Positions 7,661-14,786 of a stretch of DNA of 64,000 bases are shown here, in pieces. The stretch comes from Bacteroidota bacterium (GTDB lineage: Bacteria; Bacteroidota; Bacteroidia; Flavobacteriales; Weeksellaceae). The notes beneath the pieces were generated by a model that ran no database searches, had not been told where the DNA came from, and saw only the letters and a list, made by a program, of their open reading frames with translations. The stretch spans positions 1 through 64,000 of the forward strand of contig JAEWOS010000012.1 of NCBI GenBank assembly GCA_023460855.1. Reading direction: 5' to 3'. Numbering within the stretch: position 1 is the first letter of the stretch; each line of letters starts with the position of its first letter. The translations under genes and the position numbers were made by a program.

Positions 7661-8392
7661 TTAGTTTTCTTCTTTATTTACATCTCTGTTTCTTATTATA
7701 TTATTTAAAATCTGCAGCGAACGAATGGCTTCCTGATCGGTTGCTTCTTCGTCCGGCGTGCTGTTAAAAGCATAAACAGGCTGATCGTTGTATGCTATAA
7801 GAATTCTTGAACTTCTTCCAAATCCTGGATTTTCTGAGATTATTATCGTTCCGGGAATTTTCAGATCCTGCAGAAGATAGTTCATATAAAATTTGTCGTA
7901 AAAGTATTTCCCCATCTTGGTTCTGGTATCATCAATGGTGATACCGGAGAGTGCCACTTTCTTTTCTGCTATATGTGAAGGCATCTTCTTATCAAACGAA
8001 GCTGCATTAACAATCAGGCTGTCTTTAGCTATCAGCACTTTATTTTCTTCGTCTTTTATGAAGAGGAACGCTTTCAGTGCACCGTTCTTTCCCAGATTAA
8101 TCTTAAGACTGCTTAAACCTTTTGTTTCATTGGGATTTAAAACGAAATCACCTTCCTGCCTGTTACTGCTGGTATTGCCATTTTCATCATTTTTAACGGC
8201 AATCAAAATGTAATGGAGTGATTTAAAAACGTCGGTTCTGCTCACTGCAGTTGCAGCGATATCCATTATACCTTCCCTTTGGTCGGCTACTATTTTAGCA
8301 GAAATTTCTGCTTCCCGGCTGTCGTCCTGGGCAAGGGTTAACAGCGGAAAAAGCAGAAAAGCCAAAATAAATATTGGCATTTTAAATTTCAT
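7661..8392 (-). CDS. csgE: Curli assembly protein CsgE with N-terminal extra domain
   Basis: A 243-residue periplasmic protein with a signal peptide ending ...LLTLAQ. The C-terminal part from about residue 150 is CsgE: ITIDDTRTKMGKYFYDKFY, then PGTIIISENPGFGRSSRI. CsgE caps the CsgG chamber and gives substrate selectivity. E. coli CsgE is only about 129 residues. The additional N-terminal segment (about 23-145: SLHYILIAVKNDENGN, FVLNPNETKGLSSLKINLGK) reads as an Ig-like beta sandwich. It resembles the CsgC/CsgH class of periplasmic curlin-aggregation inhibitors; that resemblance is my reading of pattern only. The gene is tightly packed with its neighbours. Confidence 0.85.
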   Translation of the reverse strand: MKFKMPIFILAFLLFPLLTLAQDDSREAEISAKIVADQREGIMDIAATAVSRTDVFKSLHYILIAVKNDENGNTSSNRQEGDFVLNPNETKGLSSLKINLGKNGALKAFLFIKDEENKVLIAKDSLIVNAASFDKKMPSHIAEKKVALSGITIDDTRTKMGKYFYDKFYMNYLLQDLKIPGTIIISENPGFGRSSRILIAYNDQPVYAFNSTPDEEATDQEAIRSLQILNNIIRNRDVNKEEN

Positions 8393-8396
8393 AATA

Positions 8397-8801
8397 TTAA
8401 TAATTCCGTATAAAAACCATTTTGTCGTTTCCTTTAATATTTATTTTCATTCCGTCAGATACACTGTTACTTCCGGTTACGTCAATATAGTTATTAAATC
8501 CTGTTGACCGGATCTCAAAATTCGCAGCACGGTTTACGGTGCCGTTATAATTGACCGTGTTAAAGTTTCCTTCCTGCATGATGTAAAGAAAAGAACCCTT
8601 GCTGCTTACTGTATTAATCAGGTTTTCTTTTCCGTTCTGGATATTTATGTTAACGGTTTCAGCTTTCATGTCGGGATTATTCTGCAGGAACTCCAGTACA
8701 TTTGAACTGTTAAGCTCACCATACGAAATTTCCCCTGCACTTTGTGCCGGGAAAAAAACTGAGCTTAAGATCAAAAAAAATATTAAAAGAATTTTCATCA
8801 T
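8397..8801 (-). CDS. Minor curlin / CsgB-like nucleator candidate
   Basis: A 134-residue exported protein with a signal peptide ending ...FFPAQS. The second half carries imperfect curlin-like strands (YIMQEGNFNTVNYNG, STGFNNYIDVTGSNSVS, INIKGNDKMVFI) with the Gln-x-Gly-x-x-Asn spacing seen in curlins, but without the regular repeats of the neighbouring CsgA. It lies between csgA and csgE, 5 bases from csgE. A fibre nucleator role like CsgB is likely from context. An unrelated assembly factor cannot be excluded. A stem-loop separates it from csgA and may lower its expression. Confidence 0.6.
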   Translation of the reverse strand: MMKILLIFFLILSSVFFPAQSAGEISYGELNSSNVLEFLQNNPDMKAETVNINIQNGKENLINTVSSKGSFLYIMQEGNFNTVNYNGTVNRAANFEIRSTGFNNYIDVTGSNSVSDGMKINIKGNDKMVFIRNY

Positions 8802-8811
8802 TTTTAATTAA

Positions 8812-8842
8812 GAAAAATTATGGGAGCAAAACTCCCATAATT
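8812..8842 (-). terminator. Stem-loop between csgA and csgB-like gene (attenuator or partial terminator)
   Basis: A perfect 11-bp inverted repeat (8816-8826 with 8832-8842) has a 5-base loop. On the minus strand it is followed by a T-rich run. It lies 22 bases after the csgA stop but inside the operon. It could stop most transcripts after the abundant major subunit or protect the csgA message 3' end. Which one is not visible. Confidence 0.65.
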
Positions 8843-8864
8843 CTTTCATTTACTTCACATTATC

Positions 8865-10166
8865 CTAGTGCTGGGTAACTGTAATTACGTTTCCTGCACC
8901 ACTTTGTAATCCTGTGTGCATATTTCCGGTACCTGTCTGAGATACGAATGCAGAGTTTGACGCTCCCCACTGTCCGCTGTAAGAAGCATTGCTGGTTCCT
9001 GTCTGCGTGTTGTGAATAAGGTTGTCCGTTCCCTGCTGCATATTGTCAGAATCGTTCAAGCTTCCTACCTGAGTTCCGTACACTCTATTCACGTTTCCTT
9101 CCTGCACGGATGTAAACATGTTACCGTTACCTCCTGTTTGAGAAGCCTGGGAAATATTTCCGTCGCCACTTTGAGATTGATAGGAATCGTCGTCGTTACC
9201 TGCCTGTTCTACCCAAGCGCTGTTTCCGTTTCCTGCCTGTCCCTGCCAAGCAGCGTTAGAATTACCTGCCTGAGATAAAGAAGCATAATTTCCATTTCCT
9301 GCCTGATTTTGCCATCCCTGATTCAGGTTACCTGTCTGCGCAGCAACTGCATTATTTCCATCTCCTGCCTGAACCTGATCTGCATCGTTATCGGAACCGG
9401 ACTGATTTGCATTTGCATTGTTGCCATTTCCTGATTGCGACTGCCAAACATCGTTTTCTGTACCGTTCTGCGTGTTGGAAGCGATGTTTCCATTACCGCT
9501 CTGGTTTTGAACTGCAACATTCTCAGATCCTGTCTGTCCGCTTGTCGCCAGGTTTCCGTCACCGCTCTGCCACTGCTCCGCTGCATTTCCCCAGCCGTTT
9601 TGAGTAGCATGTGCAGTATTGCCGTTACCTGCCTGAGACTGGTAAATATCGTTATTATTTGCCCAGGTAGGAATCTGATTTCCATCACCAACCTGCGTTG
9701 CATAAGCAGCATTACCATTTCCGCTCTGGATTTGATCCACGTACATTCTCGGACCGCTCAACTGCGTTGAACTTGCAACATTCCCAAGACCATTCTGTGT
9801 TTGGTTAGCCACAACCATGTACGTAGTTTTTTGTGAAGCAGCAGCGCTATTGCCGTCACCGTACTGCGCCTGATTTACGTAGCTTTTGTTGGACCATCCG
9901 CCAAGACCCTGCATAGAACTTGCTGTGTTGCCGTTCCCTTCCTGATGCGTGGTAGTTTCGTTTAACTGATGTCTTTGGTAAACATTGATGCTGTTACCAT
10001 TACCCAACTGCGTAGAATTGTTTTTCTCGGACAGACCGTTCTGGTTTACCGTTGCCGTGTTACCGTTACCGGCCTGAGTCACGTCGTTGTCATTTGTTGT
10101 TCCCTGTTGTGCGTTGATCATCGTCATTGCACCAAGCGCGAATACGCTTAAAATTGCTTTTTTCAT
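8865..10166 (-). CDS. csgA: Major curlin subunit CsgA-like, 18 curlin repeats
   Basis: A 433-residue secreted amyloid subunit with a signal peptide ending ...MINAQQ. The mature protein consists of about 18 units of roughly 22 residues. Each unit holds Q-x-G-x-G-N followed ten residues later by another Gln, as in QAGNGNTA and QSGDGNLA. E. coli CsgA has five units. The last units are less regular (QEGNVN, QQGTDN, QWGASN). Composition is dominated by Gly, Asn, Gln, Ser and Ala. It is the first gene of the csg operon, with a promoter and palindromic operator upstream and a stem-loop directly downstream. Repeat number variation between strains is to be expected. Confidence 0.9.
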   Translation of the reverse strand: MKKAILSVFALGAMTMINAQQGTTNDNDVTQAGNGNTATVNQNGLSEKNNSTQLGNGNSINVYQRHQLNETTTHQEGNGNTASSMQGLGGWSNKSYVNQAQYGDGNSAAASQKTTYMVVANQTQNGLGNVASSTQLSGPRMYVDQIQSGNGNAAYATQVGDGNQIPTWANNNDIYQSQAGNGNTAHATQNGWGNAAEQWQSGDGNLATSGQTGSENVAVQNQSGNGNIASNTQNGTENDVWQSQSGNGNNANANQSGSDNDADQVQAGDGNNAVAAQTGNLNQGWQNQAGNGNYASLSQAGNSNAAWQGQAGNGNSAWVEQAGNDDDSYQSQSGDGNISQASQTGGNGNMFTSVQEGNVNRVYGTQVGSLNDSDNMQQGTDNLIHNTQTGTSNASYSGQWGASNSAFVSQTGTGNMHTGLQSGAGNVITVTQH

Positions 10167-10196
10167 GATTTGAAAGTTTTTTGATTGTTAGCAGTG

Positions 10197-10204
10197 CAAA
10201 TGTA
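10197..10204 (-). promoter_or_regulatory. csg operon -7 box
   Basis: TACATTTG on the minus strand fits TAnnTTTG. A TTG lies 21 bases upstream. The ATG of csgA is 31 bases downstream. A 16-bp palindrome starts 66 bases upstream of this box. Confidence 0.6.
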
Positions 10205-10254
10205 TATTGCATGAAGCGCTAAAAACAATACGCAAAACATAGTAATTTTAAATC

Positions 10255-10270
10255 TACTGCGTTCGCAGTA
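10255..10270. promoter_or_regulatory. Palindromic operator of the curli operon
   Basis: TACTGCGTTCGCAGTA is a perfect 7+2+7 inverted repeat, centred about 72 bases before the predicted csgA transcription start. Size and symmetry fit a LuxR-type dimer. The LuxR-type regulator gene lies immediately upstream. The 5' edge to -7 box distance (66) equals that of the different palindrome at the T6SS hcp genes. Confidence 0.6.
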
Positions 10271-10347
10271 CTTTTTTCACAATTAATTGATACAGCTTTA
10301 ACGGAAAACATTATATAATTTACAGATATCTTTTTAACAAATTAATA

Positions 10348-11001
10348 CTAACCCGGCTCAACGAGTTTGTTTTCATAAATGTATTTAAGTAACTGCATGC
10401 TGCTTTTCACATTGAGCTTTTGCATGATATTCCTGCGGTGCGTATCAACTGTGTACGTACTGATGAACAATAACTCTGCAATTTTTTTAGTAGAAATTCC
10501 CTGGCCGATGCAGATCAGTATTTCATACTCCCTTTTCGTAAGAAGTTCTACCGGATTTTCGTTATTACTTTCTGCATTCTCCTTTCTGATGAGCACATTG
10601 TCTATAATAATCTTCTTGGCTGCTTCGTTAATGAAAACCTCCCCTTCTATTACTTTTTGAATAGCTTGTAAAAATTCTTCGTTGGTAGAGTTTATTCCAA
10701 GATAAGCCTTTACTCCACGATCAAAAATTTTACGGATAAAATTGAGTTCACGATTACTGGAGAGCAGTACAATTTTGGGATTTTTAAGAATCAGGCAGAG
10801 TTCGTCCAGAACTTCAGTTACTTCATTTTCTGAATGGCAGACCAAATTCAGAATCAGCAATTCGCCGCCCGTATTCTTATCCAAACAGGCAAAATCATCG
10901 ATTTGCTGCACGTTCAGTTCCTTGAAATGACTGGAAATAAAGTGGCCCAATGAAGACGACAAGAGAGAATGCTTCGAATAAACATTTATTGAAGTTTTCA
11001 T
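10348..11001 (-). CDS. LuxR-type regulator of the curli operon (CsgD-like)
   Basis: A 217-residue DNA-binding protein. The C-terminal LuxR helix-turn-helix (about 150-210) has LTKREYEILICIGQGISTKKIAELL and TVDTHRRNIMQKL. The N-terminal about 120 residues keep the receiver fold, but the strand that should end in the phosphorylated aspartate reads LLILNLVC and the acidic pocket is missing. It therefore probably does not work by phosphorelay, as is also true of CsgD in enterics. It is encoded just upstream of csgA in the same direction with a 181-base gap that holds the palindrome. The second LuxR-type regulator in this window (35503-36174) has the same Asp-to-Asn change. Confidence 0.8.
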   Translation of the reverse strand: MKTSINVYSKHSLLSSSLGHFISSHFKELNVQQIDDFACLDKNTGGELLILNLVCHSENEVTEVLDELCLILKNPKIVLLSSNRELNFIRKIFDRGVKAYLGINSTNEEFLQAIQKVIEGEVFINEAAKKIIIDNVLIRKENAESNNENPVELLTKREYEILICIGQGISTKKIAELLFISTYTVDTHRRNIMQKLNVKSSMQLLKYIYENKLVEPG

Positions 11002-11115
11002 GAATTAGTTAATTTTTGATAAAATTAAAAAAAATCAACAATCCGACAAGCGAAAACTAATAATATTAATAATCAGTTAGTATATAAAATAGAATCAATC
11101 GAAATTATTATAAGA

Positions 11116-11508
11116 CTAAAAACGAAACTTTCGGTTCTCTTTTTTTTCAGATATTTTCTTCTTATTATCGAGCCGTTTCTGGATCTGACCTTTGGAAGGT
11201 TTGGTCTTAAAACGTTTTTTGGGTACTACTAAAGCAGTGTTCACAAGCTCCGTGATTCTTTCGAGCGCAATCTGCCTGTTTCGTAACTGACTTCTGGCAT
11301 CCGATACGGTAATCTGCAGTATTCCGTCCGCGTTGATTCTGTTTTTGAGTTTTTCGGAAATTAAAGCAATCTGCTCTTCATTAAACCGGTTTGTCACGAA
11401 AATATTCCATAAAACCGTGACGGCCGTCTCCACTTTGTTTACGTTCTGTCCGCCGGGACCACTGCTCCGCGAAGTTTTAAAGGAAAGTTCATTTTCGAAA
11501 TTAATCAT
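11116..11508 (-). CDS. arfB: Alternative ribosome-rescue factor ArfB (peptidyl-tRNA hydrolase)
   Basis: A 130-residue protein that frees peptidyl-tRNA from ribosomes stalled without a stop codon. The class I release-factor GGQ motif is at residues 19-21 within SSGPGGQNVNKVETAV. It lacks the codon-recognition domain. The C-terminal tail is rich in Lys and Arg (KPSKGQIQKRLDNKKK...KFRF), as needed to enter the empty mRNA channel. The start overlaps the upstream acyltransferase stop by four bases (ATGA), making it the third gene of a menE-acyltransferase-arfB unit. Confidence 0.92.
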   Translation of the reverse strand: MINFENELSFKTSRSSGPGGQNVNKVETAVTVLWNIFVTNRFNEEQIALISEKLKNRINADGILQITVSDARSQLRNRQIALERITELVNTALVVPKKRFKTKPSKGQIQKRLDNKKKISEKKENRKFRF

Positions 11509-12545
11509 ACCAAACGTTTATTTTTCAATTTTAATGCCGGCTTTTCGATGAAATGCCACGATAATGCTGCAAACACTACAATTATCGGCAGTGAAATAAA
11601 AAACAATCCGGCAACACCCGGCTTCAGAAAATAATAAACCAGTTGCTGAATAAGAAATCCGTAAATATAAATACCATACGACAAATCCCCGATTCTATTC
11701 GTAACAGCCTGTAGCGGCTTCAATTTCATATTTCCAAGAAAAACAAACAGAGGCGGCAACAGAATATATTTTGACACTCTAAATAAATCCAGCCGGAAAG
11801 CGCACAGACAAAGTATTGCCAGTACCGCAACAACCAGTAATTGATGCCGTGAGACATTCACTTTCAAGTCAGAAATCAAAGCACCGCCGATAAAAAAAGC
11901 GGCAAAATCATAGAAATAATAACTAAAAAGATTAAAATGCGCAAACAGCTTTTCATTCAGCATCAAATGCCGAAAACAACTCAGGAACACCAGAATGAAA
12001 AATAATATTGAGAGCAACATTTCAATAAACCTGGATTTCCTGATGAAAAAAAGCAATGACAGCAAAAAATAGCAGACCGCTTCATACGGCAGGGTCCACA
12101 GACTTGTATTAATAACTTTCATCGGATGATTCCAAAAAACCCCGTCCACAAAAATCTGAAACTGAAAGAGACTCAAAACCTTTAAAGGATAAATGAGGTA
12201 CGACCGGTTTTGATGTATTGGTATTTCTCCCTCATATGCCAACGGAATCAGCATCATCGATACGATGCCTAATCCGATTAATGCCGGAAAAATCCGAAGC
12301 ACCCTTTTCCGGATAAAATCGATTACTGAAAAACTGTTTTTTAAACTGGCGAAAACTAGATAGCCACTAATTGCAAAAAAACCTTTCACTGCAAATGTTC
12401 CCAAATCTGTTTCGCCATTACTCCAAAGTAGCAAAGGCTCTGTTTCGCGGTTGCCGGTGATGTGATAAGAATGTGAGAAAACAACCAGCACTGCCAGAAG
12501 CAGTCTCAAAAAATCAAAAGAGTTATTATGAACTACCGCTTTCAT
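11505..12545 (-). CDS. Acyltransferase 3 family membrane protein
   Basis: A 346-residue integral membrane protein with about ten hydrophobic helices. The N-terminus has the family motif in FDFLRLLLAVLVVFSHSYH, where the histidine after the first helix is the conserved catalytic candidate. This is followed by FAVKGFFAISGYLVF and FIRKRVLRIFPALIG. Members O-acetylate sugars of surface polysaccharides or antibiotics. The substrate is not apparent here. It shares ATGA overlaps with both neighbours, which suggests only translational coupling, since the neighbours are functionally unrelated. Confidence 0.85.
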   Translation of the reverse strand: MKAVVHNNSFDFLRLLLAVLVVFSHSYHITGNRETEPLLLWSNGETDLGTFAVKGFFAISGYLVFASLKNSFSVIDFIRKRVLRIFPALIGLGIVSMMLIPLAYEGEIPIHQNRSYLIYPLKVLSLFQFQIFVDGVFWNHPMKVINTSLWTLPYEAVCYFLLSLLFFIRKSRFIEMLLSILFFILVFLSCFRHLMLNEKLFAHFNLFSYYFYDFAAFFIGGALISDLKVNVSRHQLLVVAVLAILCLCAFRLDLFRVSKYILLPPLFVFLGNMKLKPLQAVTNRIGDLSYGIYIYGFLIQQLVYYFLKPGVAGLFFISLPIIVVFAALSWHFIEKPALKLKNKRLV

Positions 12546-13570
12546 AAAGAACTCAGCTTTTTAGCTTCGATCCGCGAAATCTTTCCGTTAGGCGTCCGCG
12601 GAATTTTCGGGACAAAAATAATTTCCTTCGGCCTGTGGAATTTCTTATCAAACTGAACTGCTTCAATTTCAGCCAGAATCTGCGCATTTTCTTCGCCCTC
12701 AATCATCAGCGTAAGTTGCTCACCAAGAATATCATCTTTCTTTCCGAAAACCATCAGTTCCCGATCAACCACTTTCTTCAGTTTTTCTTCAATTTCTTCA
12801 GGATGAATTTTGGCGCCGCCACTATTGATTACATGATCTGCTCTTCCTAAAAAACGGAAAGAACCTCCATCAGTAATTTCCACCACATCACTGGTCTGCA
12901 GCCAGGCATCGTTAACTTTAGGAGCATAAATCCGCAGACATCCGCGTTCGTCCGTTTCTATTTGAACATCAGGCAGAATCCGGAAAAAATTCTCTTCATC
13001 CGGATAAATATTCTTCATCGCGATATGAGACAGCGTCTCAGTCATTCCGTAAGTTTCGTAAATGCGATTTCCGGGACCGTGCAAATCAAGGTGCGTTTTT
13101 ATCTTAGCCTTTAATGCAGTGGAAACGGCCGCGCCTCCGATAATCAGGTTCTTTATTAAATGTAGTTTTTCAATTGAATTTTCAACCTGAAGCGGCGTCA
13201 TTGCACAGAAATCAAACTGTTCCGAAATATGCTCAAGTGGAACTGAATCCGGAACTGTTGTTTTCAGAATCATGCCGGCTTCGGCAGCGCGCACAACCAT
13301 CATCATTCCCGAAATATATTCCACAGGAAGGCACAGCAAAGCTGAATTACGCTGAGACAACCCGAGGAAACTGCAGGTCATTTTAGCGGAATCTACCATT
13401 TTATTTTTCTGCACCAGCAATTTTTTGGGAACTCCCGTTGAACCGGATGTCTGCACTTCCAAAGAATCACTTTTTGACAGCCAGGATTTCAGAAAATCCA
13501 GAACCTGAACGTCAAACGGAGATTCCGGATTCAACGTATTAATATTCAACTCATTAAAATCAATCGTCAT
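12542..13570 (-). CDS. menE: AMP-binding enzyme, probable o-succinylbenzoate-CoA ligase (MenE)
   Basis: A 342-residue adenylate-forming enzyme. It has the A3 loop SGSTGVPKK (about residues 42-50), the A5 motif YETYGMTET, the hinge GRADHVINSGGAKIHPEEIE and the C-terminal catalytic lysine in PNGKISR. It is shorter than usual acyl-CoA synthetases (500 or more) because the N-terminal subdomain is reduced, as in many Bacteroidota MenE proteins. Menaquinone synthesis is the likely role, but no other men genes are in the window. Another short acyl-CoA ligase remains possible. A TAACTTTG -7 box lies near 13594-13601. Confidence 0.7.
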   Translation of the reverse strand: MTIDFNELNINTLNPESPFDVQVLDFLKSWLSKSDSLEVQTSGSTGVPKKLLVQKNKMVDSAKMTCSFLGLSQRNSALLCLPVEYISGMMMVVRAAEAGMILKTTVPDSVPLEHISEQFDFCAMTPLQVENSIEKLHLIKNLIIGGAAVSTALKAKIKTHLDLHGPGNRIYETYGMTETLSHIAMKNIYPDEENFFRILPDVQIETDERGCLRIYAPKVNDAWLQTSDVVEITDGGSFRFLGRADHVINSGGAKIHPEEIEEKLKKVVDRELMVFGKKDDILGEQLTLMIEGEENAQILAEIEAVQFDKKFHRPKEIIFVPKIPRTPNGKISRIEAKKLSSL

Positions 13571-13622
13571 GGGAGGAAAGCCTGTATAATGAACAAAGTT
13601 AATTTTTTTCTAAACGAAACAC

Positions 13623-13652
13623 TTGACTGTAATAAAAAAATTTATAAATTTG
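13623..13652 (+). promoter_or_regulatory. tRNA-Gln promoter
   Basis: TTG (13623-13625), 19 bases, then TAAATTTG (13645-13652) is a perfect fit to the Bacteroidota consensus. The tRNA begins 19 bases downstream. Confidence 0.75.
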
Positions 13653-13670
13653 CACCACTAAAAACAAGAC

Positions 13671-13741
13671 AGACCCATGGTGTAGCGGTAACACTACTGA
13701 TTTTGGTTCAGTCATCTGGGGTTCGAATCCCTGTGGGTCTA
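13671..13741 (+). tRNA. tRNA-Gln (anticodon TTG)
   Basis: The acceptor stem AGACCCA pairs with TGGGTCT and discriminator A follows. The anticodon arm CTGA-TTTTGGT-TCAG gives anticodon TTG. The T-arm contains GTTCGAATC. CCA is not encoded. A consensus promoter precedes it and a terminator follows. Confidence 0.95.
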
Positions 13742-13754
13742 CTTTTTTATAGAT

Positions 13755-13782
13755 AACGCTCTGATTTTCAGGGCGTTTTTTT
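13755..13782 (+). terminator. tRNA-Gln terminator
   Basis: AACGCTCTGA pairs with TCAGGGCGTT (one G-U pair) around a 3-base loop and is followed by seven T. Confidence 0.85.
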
Positions 13783-13923
13783 GTATTTTAGACTCTTTCT
13801 CAAAAGCATCTGCAAAAAGTATTTTCTTGCCGGTTTCTGCAGCGATATTTCTTCAATTGAAAACATTAGATTTGATTATGAAAATTACCCAACAGTTTTG
13901 ATAACAATTTCTTTCGAACAGTT

Positions 13924-14625
13924 ATGAAAAGGAAACAATTGGAAACACAGCTGGAAAAGGCAATCAGCATACTGGCCTCAAAAGTTGATTTTGAACTGTG
14001 TTCTACAGATTTTTCCGGAAGCTTGAATCATCACATCATTTACCGGAGAAAGACCGGGACTACCACTTTTTTTCTCCACTTAAGAATCATGACGCCCAAT
14101 TTCTTAAAACTTCAGGTACTGTTTTATGCGTCCGACGATATCATTGACGGTTTTTACGAATCGGAAAGTGAAAACATCACTACTCTACCATTAAGAATGA
14201 TTAATCTGGATATTGATGACTACAGAAACACTGAAGCAAAAGAGAAAAGACAGCACTTCTATATAACTGATGACAGCGGTTACATCGGCGTAAATATTCC
14301 CGTGATGGCTGAAAAGGTTTTTGACAGATATTTTGTTTTTGCACATGAGGAACTGATTCCGAAGCTGAATAACTCACCAAAAATGGAAGCAGGAATTAAC
14401 TGCAGCGACAATTTCCGGAATAACGAGATGGATTTAAGTCCGTTTTGTTATCCGATTCAAAATCAGGCTCTGGCAGGCGTTGCACTCGCATCAATCTGCA
14501 AGAAAAGCAATTATAGAGAAGTTCTTTTGAATTATTTGAATTACTGTAAAAACGATTTCGAAAAGGGCGAAGATGAAAGCATTGACCGGATTGTTGCCTA
14601 TCTGGATCACGAACTTTCGCAATGA
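13924..14625 (+). CDS. Hypothetical cytoplasmic protein
   Basis: A 233-residue protein I do not recognise. It has no signal peptide and no membrane segment. The middle is beta-rich (HHIIYRRKTGTTTFFLHLRI, FLKLQVLFYASD). Its C-terminus is helical and acidic (NYCKNDFEKGEDESIDRIVAYLDHEL). Charged, Asp/Glu-rich composition and even hydrophobic spacing support a real folded protein. It stands alone between the tRNA unit and the peroxidase gene, and a short stem-loop follows its stop. Confidence 0.65.
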   Translation: MKRKQLETQLEKAISILASKVDFELCSTDFSGSLNHHIIYRRKTGTTTFFLHLRIMTPNFLKLQVLFYASDDIIDGFYESESENITTLPLRMINLDIDDYRNTEAKEKRQHFYITDDSGYIGVNIPVMAEKVFDRYFVFAHEELIPKLNNSPKMEAGINCSDNFRNNEMDLSPFCYPIQNQALAGVALASICKKSNYREVLLNYLNYCKNDFEKGEDESIDRIVAYLDHELSQ

Positions 14626-14631
14626 AAAACT

Positions 14632-14655
14632 CCCGAATTAACTTTCGGGCTTTTC
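14632..14655 (+). terminator. Weak terminator after the hypothetical gene
   Basis: CCCGAA and TTCGGG form a 6-bp stem with a 6-base loop, followed by CTTTTCT. It is short but lies only 7 bases past the stop codon. Confidence 0.5.
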
Positions 14656-14786
14656 TAAGAAATTTAACGGTTAATTTACTTTCCGGGAATTCAGATCATG
14701 TTTCATTACGGAATTTAACCTTTAGATAAAGGCCTATTAAAGTTCCGGTAATACTGTAGTGGTATTTTCGCCACCAAAATTTTTCC

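Noticed and set aside
9323..9770. Several open frames on both strands within csgA
   Set aside because: They are by-products of the repetitive low-stop composition of the curlin gene.
8865..10166. Regular DNA repeats that might look like a CRISPR array
   Set aside because: The repeats are coding, in one frame, with a curlin pattern. There are no constant direct repeats with unique spacers and no cas genes.
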